Of a stretch of 6,236 nucleotides of DNA, positions 1 through 6,157 are shown piece by piece. A model generated the notes under the pieces. The model was not told the origin of the DNA, did not search any database, and saw only the letters and a program-made list of their open reading frames with translations. Source of the stretch: DASQHM01 sp035632095 (GTDB lineage: Bacteria; Pseudomonadota; Alphaproteobacteria; Ferrovibrionales; Ferrovibrionaceae); contig DASQHM010000090.1 of the NCBI GenBank assembly GCA_035632095.1, positions 1 to 6,236 of the forward strand, in the 5' to 3' direction. The stretch's first letter is position 1. Every line of letters starts with the position of its first letter. The position numbers and the translations under genes are program-made.

Positions 1-2658
1 GGCAACGATATTCGCAGGGCGTTTCTCGACTATTTCGCCAGGGCGGGCCACACCGTGCTGCCGTCGAGCCCGCTCGTGCCGCACAACGATCCGACCTTGA
101 TGTTCACCAACGCCGGCATGGTGCAATTCAAGAACGTGTTCACCGGCGTGGAGAAGCGTCCCTATACCCAGGCGGCGACCAGCCAGAAGTGCGTGCGCGC
201 CGGCGGCAAGCACAACGATCTCGACAACGTCGGCTATACGGCCCGCCACAACACCTTCTTCGAGATGCTGGGCAATTTCTCGTTCGGCGACTATTTCAAG
301 GATCGCGCCATCGAGCTCGCCTGGAACCTGGTGACCAAGGAATTCGGCCTGGCCAAGGACCGCCTCTGGGTCACGGTGTACCACGACGACGATCAGGCCT
401 TCGATCTCTGGCGCAAGATCGCCGGACTTCCGGCGGACCGCATCGTGCGCATCGCGACGTCGGACAACTTTTGGGCCATGGGCGACACGGGACCTTGCGG
501 TCCGTGCTCGGAGATCTTCTACGACCACGGTCCTCATATTCAGGGCGGACCGCCCGGCAGCGCCGATGCGGACGGCGACCGCTATACCGAGATTTGGAAT
601 CTCGTGTTCATGCAATACGAGCAGGTGACGAAGGAAAAGCGTGTCGCCCTGCCGCGCCCGTCCATCGATACCGGCATGGGGCTCGAACGCATCACGGCGG
701 TGCTGCAAGGCAAGCACGACAGTTACGACACCGATCTGCTGCGAAGCCTGATCGAAGCCTCCGCCGAGGCGACGCGGACGGCGCCCGACGGGCCGCATGC
801 GGTGTCCCATCGCGTCATCGCCGATCATTTGCGCGCCATAAGTTTCCTCATTGCCGACGGCGTTCTGCCGTCCAACGAAGGCCGCGGCTACGTCCTGCGC
901 CGGATCATGCGCCGCGCCATGCGTCACGCGGAGATGATCGGCGCCAAGGAACCGCTGCTTTGGCGGCTGGTGCCGACGCTTACCGGCATGATGGGCCGGA
1001 CCTATGCCGAGCTGGTCCGGGCGGAATCGCTGATCACGGAAACCCTGAAATTGGAGGAAACGCGTTTCAAGCAGACGCTCGAGCGCGGCCTGAAGCTGCT
1101 CGACGAGGAATTGGCGAAGCTGCCCAAGGGCGGCGCGCTGCCGGGCGAGGTGGCGTTCAAGCTCTACGACACCTATGGATTTCCGCTCGATCTCACCCAG
1201 GATGCCTTGCGTGCCCAGGGCCGCGTGGTCGATACGGCGGGCTTCGATGCCGCCATGGCCCATCAGCGCGCCGAGGCGCGCAAGGCCTGGGCGGGGTCGG
1301 GAGACGCGGCGACAGAGGCGGTCTGGTTCGAATTGCGCCAGGAGCTGGGCGCCACCGAATTCCTCGGCTATCAGACCGAAATGGCGGAAGGCCGCGTCGC
1401 CGCCATTCTGCAAGGCGGCCAGCGCGTCGCCTCGGCGGCGGCGGGGTCGGACGCCCTGGTGGTCGTCAACCAGACGCCTTTCTACGGCGAATCCGGCGGC
1501 CAGATGGGCGATGCGGGAGCATTGTTCACGGCGCACGGCGTCGAGTTTCGCGTCGCCGACACGCAGAAGAAGCTCGGCGATCTCTATGTGCATGTTGGCA
1601 CGGTCGCCGGGGCTGCGCTCAAGGTGGGCGACGTGGTCGAGCTCCGCGTGGACGGCGCGCGGCGCACCAAACTCCGCGCCAATCACTCGGCCACGCATTT
1701 GCTGCACACGGCGCTGCGCCGGCGGCTGGGCGAGCATGTGACCCAGAAGGGCTCGCTGGTGGCGCCCGAGCGGCTGCGCTTCGATATCAGTCATCCGAAG
1801 CCGCTGGCCGAGGACGAAATCGCCGCCGTCGAAGCCGAGGTCAATGCGCAAGTGCTCGCCAACACCGAAGTCACCACGCGCTTGATGACGCCGCCCGAGG
1901 CGATCGAGGCGGGCGCGCTCGCGCTGTTCGGCGAGAAGTACGGCGATGAAGTGCGCGTCGTCGGCATGGGGCACAATTCGCAAGGGGCGGGGGAAAAGCC
2001 GTTTTCGGTCGAGCTTTGCGGCGGCACCCATGTGCGTCGCACTGGCGATATCGGCCTGTTCAAGATCGTCGGCGAGGGCGCCGTCGCCGCGGGCGTGCGC
2101 CGCATCGAAGCGCTCACCGGCGAGGCGGCGCGCGAATACTTGAACGAGCAGGAGCGCACGCTGAAAGAGGCGGCGGCCGTGCTCAAATCTCCTCCGGCCG
2201 GCGTGCCGGCGCGGATCGCGCAATTGCTCGATGAGCGGCGCAAGCTGGAACGCGAACTCGCCGATGCGCGGCGCAAGATGGCGACCGGCGGCGGCGGCGA
2301 ATCGGACGTGCGCGACATCGCCGGCGTGCGCTTCGTCGCCCGCCGTCTCGATGGCGTGCCGGCCAAGGACTTGCGCGGCATGGCGGACGCGGTGAAGGGC
2401 CAGATAGGGTCGGGCGTCGTTGCGCTGGTTTCGGCGGGCGACGACGCCAAGGTCGCGCTGGTGGTCGCGGTCACCCAGGATCTGGTTGCGAGATACAGCG
2501 CCGTCGACTTGGTGCGCGTCGGCGCGGCCGAGCTCGGCGGCAAAGGCGGGGGCGGGCGGCCGGAATTCGCGCAAGCCGGCGGACCGGATGCGGCAAAGGC
2601 GGATGATGCGCTTTCCGCGATTGCCAAGGCGTTGGAGGCTTCGAGCAAGGCGGCCTGA
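1..2658 (+). CDS. alaS: Alanyl-tRNA synthetase, 5' end cut by window edge
   Basis: Class II synthetase that charges tRNA-Ala in the cytoplasm and hydrolyses mischarged Ser- or Gly-tRNA-Ala. The frame is open from base 1 and begins GNDIRRAFLDYF, the usual AlaRS N-terminus, so only a few residues are missing. The GTG at 55 is internal, not the start. Numbering from base 1 (885 residues): motif 2 region RHNTFFEMLGNFSFGDYF at 82-99, WAMGDTGPCGPCSE at 158-171, motif 3 GMGLER at 225-230, and the tRNA-recognition helix NEGRGYVLRRIMRR from 292. The editing domain has TPFYGESGGQMGD at 492-504 and the zinc ligands H562, H566 (HSATH), C673 and H677 (CGGTH). A charged helix lies at about 741-760. The C-Ala glycine-rich motif GGKGGGGRPEFAQAG is at 846-860. 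All catalytic and editing signatures are present and there is no frameshift. The stop is TGA at 2656-2658. The potassium channel gene follows 86 bp downstream. Confidence 0.98.
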   Translation, partial: GNDIRRAFLDYFARAGHTVLPSSPLVPHNDPTLMFTNAGMVQFKNVFTGVEKRPYTQAATSQKCVRAGGKHNDLDNVGYTARHNTFFEMLGNFSFGDYFKDRAIELAWNLVTKEFGLAKDRLWVTVYHDDDQAFDLWRKIAGLPADRIVRIATSDNFWAMGDTGPCGPCSEIFYDHGPHIQGGPPGSADADGDRYTEIWNLVFMQYEQVTKEKRVALPRPSIDTGMGLERITAVLQGKHDSYDTDLLRSLIEASAEATRTAPDGPHAVSHRVIADHLRAISFLIADGVLPSNEGRGYVLRRIMRRAMRHAEMIGAKEPLLWRLVPTLTGMMGRTYAELVRAESLITETLKLEETRFKQTLERGLKLLDEELAKLPKGGALPGEVAFKLYDTYGFPLDLTQDALRAQGRVVDTAGFDAAMAHQRAEARKAWAGSGDAATEAVWFELRQELGATEFLGYQTEMAEGRVAAILQGGQRVASAAAGSDALVVVNQTPFYGESGGQMGDAGALFTAHGVEFRVADTQKKLGDLYVHVGTVAGAALKVGDVVELRVDGARRTKLRANHSATHLLHTALRRRLGEHVTQKGSLVAPERLRFDISHPKPLAEDEIAAVEAEVNAQVLANTEVTTRLMTPPEAIEAGALALFGEKYGDEVRVVGMGHNSQGAGEKPFSVELCGGTHVRRTGDIGLFKIVGEGAVAAGVRRIEALTGEAAREYLNEQERTLKEAAAVLKSPPAGVPARIAQLLDERRKLERELADARRKMATGGGGESDVRDIAGVRFVARRLDGVPAKDLRGMADAVKGQIGSGVVALVSAGDDAKVALVVAVTQDLVARYSAVDLVRVGAAELGGKGGGGRPEFAQAGGPDAAKADDALSAIAKALEASSKAA

Positions 2659-2693
2659 AACGTGCCGGAAGTGCCGTCGCCGGCGGCGTGCGC

Positions 2694-2699
2694 GAGGGA
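2694..2699 (+). promoter_or_regulatory. Weak Shine-Dalgarno-like GAGGGA
   Basis: GAGGGA is the only purine-rich SD-like sequence in the alaS-channel gap. It lies 11 nt before the first repeat ATG (2711) but 45 nt before the ATG that opens the channel frame (2745), so it could load ribosomes on the first mini-frame and not directly on the channel. The spacing is rather long, so this is tentative. Confidence 0.3.
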
Positions 2700-2710
2700 C
2701 TAAGCGATTG

Positions 2711-2748
2711 ATGAAATATCAGTGGCGATGAAAAATCCGTGGCGATGA
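2711..2748 (+). promoter_or_regulatory. Two six-codon upstream frames chained by ATGA overlaps
   Basis: The first mini-frame runs from ATG 2711 to TGA 2729-2731, and that stop overlaps the next ATG (2728-2730). The second runs from ATG 2728 to TGA 2746-2748, which overlaps the channel ATG (2745-2747). Both joints have the ATGA form known from translational coupling. The channel ATG has no SD of its own, so reinitiation through this chain is plausible. The geometry is directly visible; a regulatory role is inference, and the chain may simply be a by-product of the 17-bp duplication. Confidence 0.35.
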
Positions 2749-2761
2749 CAAATACGTGGCG
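2711..2761 (+). repeat. Three tandem 17-bp repeats, each starting with ATG
   Basis: The copies are 2711-2727 ATGAAATATCAGTGGCG, 2728-2744 ATGAAAAATCCGTGGCG and 2745-2761 ATGACAAATACGTGGCG. Adjacent copies match at 15 of 17 positions and the outer two at 13 of 17, a gradient that fits stepwise duplication. The unit is not a multiple of three, so each copy is read in a different frame. Only the third copy is in frame with the channel and encodes its N-terminal MTNTWR. The first two would encode MKYQWR-stop and MKNPWR-stop. Confidence 0.88.
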
Positions 2762-3920
2762 ATCGTTCGCTTACGACTGTCTATCGGAGCGCGAACTCGA
2801 TAGCCGCGGCCGGGCGCTCACCAATCTGTTTTTCATCGTCGTGATCGCGATTGCGGTTGCCGCGGCCGTGCTCACGACCCTGCCGAGCCTGACGCCGTTT
2901 CAGCATGCGGCCCTTCAGCGGTGCACCGAAGTGGCCACGGCGATTTTCGTCGTCGAGTATCTGTTGCGCATCTGGATCGCGCCGGAAAGCGATCCGCGCG
3001 GCAGCATCAACCCGTGGCCGTCGCGGTGGGCTTATCTGAGCTCGTTCCTCGGCGTCATCGATCTGATCGTGATTGCGCCTCGCGTGCTCGACCCGTTTCT
3101 GCCGGTCAGCCCGGATGCCGCGAACATCGCCGCCTTGCTGGCGCTGCTGAAAACCGCTCGCTATGCCTCGTCTTTGCCGCTGGTCGCCGCCGTCTTCCGC
3201 AACGAAGGCCGCTCGCTACTGGCCGGCTTGATGGTGTTGTTGGTGCTGCTGGTGCTGGTTTCGGGCGTGATGTACATGCTCGAGCGCGACGCACAGCCGA
3301 CCACTTTCGCCAGCATCCCGCATACCATGTGGTGGGGTATCGTCACCATGGCGACGGTCGGCTATGGCGACATGACGCCGGTGACGCCGCTCGGCAAGAT
3401 CTTCGGTGGGTTCGTCATGCTGCTGGGCATCGCCATGTTCGCCGTGCCGGCCGGTATTCTCGCCACCGGCTTCGCCAACGAGGTCCGCAAGCGGGACTTC
3501 GTGGTGACGTGGCACACCGTCGCCAAGGTGCCGCTGTTTGCCGCTCTCGATGCCACGCGCATCGCCGGCATCGCGCGGCTGTTGAAGACGCAGATCGTGC
3601 CCGCGCACCAGGTCATCGTCCGCCGGGGCGAGCCCGCCGACGCCATGTTCTTCATCATGTCCGGCGAGGTGCAGGTCGACCTGCAGCCGACGCCGGTACG
3701 CCTCGGCACGGGGCAATATTTCGGCGAGATCGCGTTGATCCGCGAGACATTGCGCACCGCCACCGTCATGACGTTGCGCGAATGCCAGCTTCTGGTGCTC
3801 GACGCCAAGGACTTCCGCGAACTGACCAGCCAGCATCCCGACCTGAAGGAAGCGATCGCCCGCGTCGCCGCCGAGCGCCTGCAGCAACGGACGAGCGAAC
3901 CGCCGCCGCAGGAAGGGTAA
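2745..3920 (+). CDS. Six-TM potassium channel with C-terminal cyclic nucleotide-binding domain
   Basis: Inner-membrane K+ channel resembling the bacterial CNG-type MloK1 family; 391 residues from ATG 2745. An in-frame GTG at 2739 would add two residues. The frame is closed by TGA at 2712-2714, so no longer start exists. Approximate segments: S1 25-46, S2 56-78 with the conserved acid E71, S3 96-112 with D106, S4 126-151, S5 158-178, pore helix about 188-203, selectivity filter TVGYGD 204-209, S6 219-244. A short linker leads to a cyclic nucleotide-binding fold at about 265-373. Its phosphate-binding cassette FGEIALIRETLRTAT includes F326-G327-E328 and the phosphate-contacting arginine position R337, followed by T338. 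S4 carries few basic residues (K136, R139, then R152), so gating by ligand is more likely than by voltage. It lies downstream of alaS on the same strand and converges on icd. No SD sits at the ATG. K+ selectivity is well supported; the ligand (cAMP or cGMP) is inferred from the family. Confidence 0.92.
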   Translation: MTNTWRSFAYDCLSERELDSRGRALTNLFFIVVIAIAVAAAVLTTLPSLTPFQHAALQRCTEVATAIFVVEYLLRIWIAPESDPRGSINPWPSRWAYLSSFLGVIDLIVIAPRVLDPFLPVSPDAANIAALLALLKTARYASSLPLVAAVFRNEGRSLLAGLMVLLVLLVLVSGVMYMLERDAQPTTFASIPHTMWWGIVTMATVGYGDMTPVTPLGKIFGGFVMLLGIAMFAVPAGILATGFANEVRKRDFVVTWHTVAKVPLFAALDATRIAGIARLLKTQIVPAHQVIVRRGEPADAMFFIMSGEVQVDLQPTPVRLGTGQYFGEIALIRETLRTATVMTLRECQLLVLDAKDFRELTSQHPDLKEAIARVAAERLQQRTSEPPPQEG

Positions 3921-3931
3921 GCTTACAGCCG

Positions 3932-3961
3932 TCGGCTATCAGCTAAGAGCCGAACGCTGAT
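3932..3961. terminator. Overlapping inverted repeats between convergent genes, possible terminator
   Basis: The 61-bp gap between the channel stop and the icd stop holds two six-bp stems: TCGGCT 3932-3937 with AGCCGA 3948-3953, and ATCAGC 3938-3943 with GCTGAT 3956-3961. Their arms interlock, so they are probably alternatives. A smaller AGCC-GTC-GGCT hairpin lies at 3927-3937. Neither strand has a T-run after the stems, so intrinsic termination is only suggested by the position between two convergent genes. Confidence 0.3.
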
Positions 3962-3981
3962 CGCCATAGGCCTGCTCAGCC

Positions 3982-5196
3982 TCACCCCATGGCGCGCTTC
4001 AGATTGCCGTCGATGGCGTCGAGGAATTTCGTCGTGGTCAGCCAAGGCTGCTTAGGACCGATCAGGATCGCGAGATCCTTGGTCATCTTGCCGCTTTCAA
4101 CCGTGTCGATGCAGACGCGCTCCAACGTGCCGGCGAACTTGGCCAGGGCATCGTTGCCGTCGAGCTTGGCGCGATGCTTGAGCCCGCCGGTCCAGGCAAA
4201 GACCGATGCGATCGGGTTGGTCGAGGTCTCCTTGCCGGCCTGGTGCTCGCGGTAGTGCCGCGTCACCGTTCCGTGCGCGGCTTCGGCCTCGACCGTCTTG
4301 CCGTCCGGCGTCATCAGCACCGAGGTCATCAGCCCAAGCGAGCCGAAGCCTTGCGCCACCGTGTCCGACTGGACGTCGCCGTCGTAGTTCTTGCAGGCCC
4401 AGACGAATTTGCCCGACCACTTCAGGGCTGACGCCACCATGTCGTCGATCAGGCGATGTTCATAGGTGATGCCCGCGGCCTTGAACTTGGCGGCGAAATC
4501 GGCGTCGAACACCTCTTCGAACAGGTCCTTGAACCTGCCGTCGTAGGTTTTGAGGATCGTGTTCTTCGTCGAGAGATAGAGCGGCCACTTGCGCGTCAGC
4601 GCGTAGTTCATGCAGGCGCTGGCGAAGCCGCGAATTGAATCGTCGAGATTGTACATGGCCAGCGCCACGCCGCTGCCGGGGAAATTGAACACCTCGCGCA
4701 CGATCGCCTCACCGCCGCCTTCCGGCTCGAAGCGCAAGATAAGCTTGCCCTTGCCCGGCACCTTGATGTCGGAGGCGCGGTATTGGTCGCCGAAGGCATG
4801 ACGGCCGATCACGATGGGATCGGTCCAATGCGGCACCAGCCGCGGCACGTTCTTGCAGATGATGGGCTCGCGGAAAACCGTGCCGCCCAGGATGTTCCGG
4901 ATGGTGCCGTTGGGCGACAGCCACATTTTCTTGAGATTGAACTCTTTGACGCGCGCTTCATCGGGCGTGATCGTCGCGCATTTCACCGCGACGCCGTGCT
5001 TCAGCGCCGCCTTGGCCGAATCCACCGTCACCTGATCGTTGGTCGCGTCGCGGTGCTCGATGCCGAGGTCGTAGTATTCGAGTTTGATGTCGAGATAGGG
5101 CAGGATCAGCTTTTCCTTGATGAAGCTCCAGATGATCCGCGTCATCTCGTCCCCGTCCATTTCGACCACGGGGTTCTTGACTACAATCTTCACCAT
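3982..5196 (-). CDS. icd: NADP-dependent isocitrate dehydrogenase, eukaryote-like type
   Basis: TCA-cycle enzyme of the cytoplasm that oxidatively decarboxylates isocitrate to 2-oxoglutarate and yields NADPH. Its 404 residues fit the homodimeric family that includes human IDH1, and it aligns almost without gaps to IDH1 as I recall that sequence. Visible active-site residues include S94 with NGTIR (R100) and R109, GRHAFGDQY containing R132 (the position of human IDH1 R132), K211 in STKNTILK, and the metal-binding aspartates in NYDGDVQSD (D274, D278). The NADP-binding HGTVTRHY (R313, H314) supports NADP rather than NAD specificity. The start ATG at 5194-5196 is preceded by GAGGAA with a 5-nt spacer, and the stop is TGA at 3982-3984. 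The protein looks intact. It is codirectional with the LOG gene 115 bp upstream and convergent with the channel gene. Confidence 0.98.
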   Translation of the reverse strand: MVKIVVKNPVVEMDGDEMTRIIWSFIKEKLILPYLDIKLEYYDLGIEHRDATNDQVTVDSAKAALKHGVAVKCATITPDEARVKEFNLKKMWLSPNGTIRNILGGTVFREPIICKNVPRLVPHWTDPIVIGRHAFGDQYRASDIKVPGKGKLILRFEPEGGGEAIVREVFNFPGSGVALAMYNLDDSIRGFASACMNYALTRKWPLYLSTKNTILKTYDGRFKDLFEEVFDADFAAKFKAAGITYEHRLIDDMVASALKWSGKFVWACKNYDGDVQSDTVAQGFGSLGLMTSVLMTPDGKTVEAEAAHGTVTRHYREHQAGKETSTNPIASVFAWTGGLKHRAKLDGNDALAKFAGTLERVCIDTVESGKMTKDLAILIGPKQPWLTTTKFLDAIDGNLKRAMG

Positions 5197-5201
5197 TGGG
5201 A

Positions 5202-5207
5202 TTCCTC
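5202..5207 (-). promoter_or_regulatory. icd ribosome binding site GAGGAA
   Basis: On the minus strand GAGGAA stands five bases (TCCCA) before the icd ATG. It is the clearest Shine-Dalgarno in the window and fixes the icd start at 5196. Confidence 0.75.
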
Positions 5208-5231
5208 GTCAGGGGCAGGTTGGGCGGCCGT

Positions 5232-5259
5232 AAAATAGCACCGGGTCGACGGGCCGCAA
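5232..5259 (-). promoter_or_regulatory. Candidate icd promoter
   Basis: On the minus strand TTGCGG (5254-5259) and TATTTT (5232-5237) are separated by 16 bp and resemble sigma-70 -35 and -10 boxes. Transcription would begin near 5225, giving a leader of about 30 nt that contains the GAGGAA site. The rest of the 115-bp gap (5197-5311) shows no gene and no convincing LOG terminator. This is a visual match to consensus only. Confidence 0.35.
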
Positions 5260-5311
5260 GTGAGTAAGGGACCTTGAGTCGCTTTGGACGGCGGAGGACG
5301 CGGCGGATCGG

Positions 5312-5896
5312 CTAGAACCGCCCGGACGCGCTGACCCGCGCAGGCTGCGGAGCCGCTTCGATCACCGGAATGACATCTTCGACGCGCTCGACGACGGTGA
5401 ACAGCTGGTGCGTGGTGGCACGGGCAAACCCGGCTGCGATCGTATGGTCGATCAGCTTCAGCAGCGGCGACCAGTATCCGGCGTTGTCGACCAGCACGAT
5501 CGGCTTGTCATGCAGGCCGAGCTGACGCCAAGTGACGATCTCGAAGGTTTCGTCGAGAGTGCCAAGGCCGCCCGGCAAAATGGCGAAGGCGTCGGCCAGC
5601 TCGAACATCATGTTCTTGCGAAAGTGCATGCTTTGCACGATGCGAAGCTCGGTCAAACCGGTATGGCCCACCTCGGCGTTGTTGAGGTGTTCCGGAATGA
5701 CGCCGATCACTTCGCCGCCGCCCGCCATGGCGGCATCGGCGCAAATGCCCATCAAGCCGACCCGGCCGCCGCCATAGATCAAGCGCACGCCGTTTTCGGC
5801 GAGGATCCGGCCGAGGGTCGCGGCGGCCTGGCGATGGACGGGATCGACGCGATTGCTGGAGCCGCAGTAGACGCAGAGAGATTTCAGAATAGTCAT
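5312..5896 (-). CDS. LOG-family nucleoside 5'-monophosphate phosphoribohydrolase (TIGR00730 type)
   Basis: Cytoplasmic Rossmann-fold protein of 194 residues, the usual length for the LOG family. Members release the base from cytokinin riboside 5'-monophosphates or from ordinary nucleotides such as AMP. Visible features: N-terminal CVYCGSS at 8-14, the glycine-rich loop YGGGRVGLMG at 41-50, MHFRK at 90-94 supplying the conserved arginine R93, and the signature PGGLGTLDE at 108-116 with E116. The motif that mislabelled these proteins as lysine decarboxylases is therefore intact. Start ATG at 5894-5896, stop TAG at 5312-5314. No SD precedes the ATG, but a TATATT box lies nine bases upstream, which fits a near-leaderless transcript. 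It is codirectional with icd and divergent from the exported-protein gene. Family assignment is firm; whether it makes free cytokinin or only recycles nucleotides cannot be decided from sequence. Confidence 0.93.
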   Translation of the reverse strand: MTILKSLCVYCGSSNRVDPVHRQAAATLGRILAENGVRLIYGGGRVGLMGICADAAMAGGGEVIGVIPEHLNNAEVGHTGLTELRIVQSMHFRKNMMFELADAFAILPGGLGTLDETFEIVTWRQLGLHDKPIVLVDNAGYWSPLLKLIDHTIAAGFARATTHQLFTVVERVEDVIPVIEAAPQPARVSASGRF

Positions 5897-5905
5897 CGTT
5901 CAAGG

Positions 5906-5911
5906 AATATA
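5906..5911 (-). promoter_or_regulatory. Candidate -10 box for the LOG gene
   Basis: TATATT on the minus strand ends 9 nt before the LOG ATG, so transcription would start only a few bases from the start codon. No good -35 is seen at 16-18 bp; the nearest TTG-type hexamer, TTGCCG, is about 20 bp away. Weak, positional evidence. Confidence 0.3.
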
Positions 5912-5961
5912 GGTAGATTTCGGCGACAAAACGGCAAAATCGACTGGCCCTCATGCCGCTG

Positions 5962-5986
5962 GGACCACGGGCCCCAGGACCACGGG
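5962..5986. repeat. Direct repeat GGACCACGGG, two copies 15 bp apart
   Basis: Identical 10-bp copies lie at 5962-5971 and 5977-5986 in the divergent intergenic region. The first copy sits inside a small hairpin (CTGGG 5959-5963 with CCCAG 5973-5977). The second copy forms the 5' arm of the larger hairpin at 5977-6004. The spacing and repetition would suit a regulator binding site, but no regulator is implied by the sequence. Confidence 0.6.
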
Positions 5987-6004
5987 ATTGTGATCCCGCG
6001 GTTC
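5977..6004. promoter_or_regulatory. Imperfect 28-nt inverted repeat in the divergent intergenic region
   Basis: CGGGAT (5983-5988) pairs with ATCCCG (5993-5998) around a TGTG loop. The stem continues after one A/C mismatch with GGACC (5977-5981) against GGTTC (6000-6004), including one G-T pair. It lies just upstream of a TATACT box at 6014, so it could be an operator; it is followed by no T-run. Function unknown. Confidence 0.45.
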
Positions 6005-6013
6005 CAGGAGGCC

Positions 6014-6019
6014 TATACT
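6014..6019 (+). promoter_or_regulatory. Candidate -10 box TATACT for the exported-protein gene
   Basis: TATACT matches the -10 consensus at five of six bases. No strong -35 is present: TTGTGA at 5988-5993 is 20 bp away, and the hexamer at 17 bp (TGATCC) is poor. Weak -35 boxes are typical of activator-dependent promoters. Transcription from here would start near 6026 and give a leader of about 130 nt before the ATG at 6158. Confidence 0.3.
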
Positions 6020-6059
6020 ACTGTTCCGTCAGTTAACGTAGCGTAATGTCCAAAGTTCC

Positions 6060-6134
6060 CCGGGTGCCGGAATATTCGGGCTGGCCCGGTTGTCTACGTT
6101 CGGGAGCGGGAGCGCCCGGCCGATCCGGGCCCGC
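6060..6134 (+). promoter_or_regulatory. Structured leader with two GC-rich hairpins
   Basis: The first hairpin (6060-6089) pairs CCGGG 6060-6064 with CCCGG 6085-6089, then GCC 6066-6068 with GGC 6079-6081, over a GAATATTC top. The second (6106-6134) pairs GCGGG 6106-6110 with CCCGC 6130-6134 and CCCGG 6115-6119 with CCGGG 6125-6129, with a four-base bulge and a CCGAT loop. The second ends shortly before the GGAAAAGG ribosome-binding region (6140-6147). No known riboswitch class is recognised, and high GC content alone can produce such stems. Confidence 0.35.
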
Positions 6135-6157
6135 GCAACGGAAAAGGCGTCTCAAGC

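Noticed and set aside
189..1949. 586-codon open frame inside alaS on the same strand
   Set aside because: Its translation is rich in Arg, Gly and Ala with no recognisable motif. It overlaps the fully conserved AlaRS frame, and such long shadows are expected in GC-rich genes.
1791..2648. 285-codon antisense frame over the 3' part of alaS
   Set aside because: Composition (Ser, Ala, Pro, Arg) and lack of domains mark it as the antisense shadow of GC-rich codons.
55..2658. GTG at 55 as the alaS start
   Set aside because: The 18 codons upstream are open and encode conserved AlaRS N-terminal sequence, so the true start lies outside the window.
2678..2685. CGCCGGCG palindrome after alaS as a terminator
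   Set aside because: The self-complementary 8-mer leaves no loop and has no T-run; in GC-rich DNA such palindromes are common.
2420..2731. 103-codon frame running out of alaS and ending in the first 17-bp repeat copy
   Set aside because: Most of it overlaps alaS out of frame with an Arg-rich translation. Only its last six codons (from ATG 2711) are of interest and are described with the repeat.
5200..5280. Two GANTC sites (5200-5204, 5276-5280) as CcrM-methylation control of icd
   Set aside because: GANTC also occurs several times inside the coding regions (for example near 597, 1490 and 2299), so the sites are not specifically placed.
6033..6047. CtrA-like site TTAA-N7-TAAT
   Set aside because: Only the first half matches the TTAA-N7-TTAA pattern; two of four bases in the second half differ.
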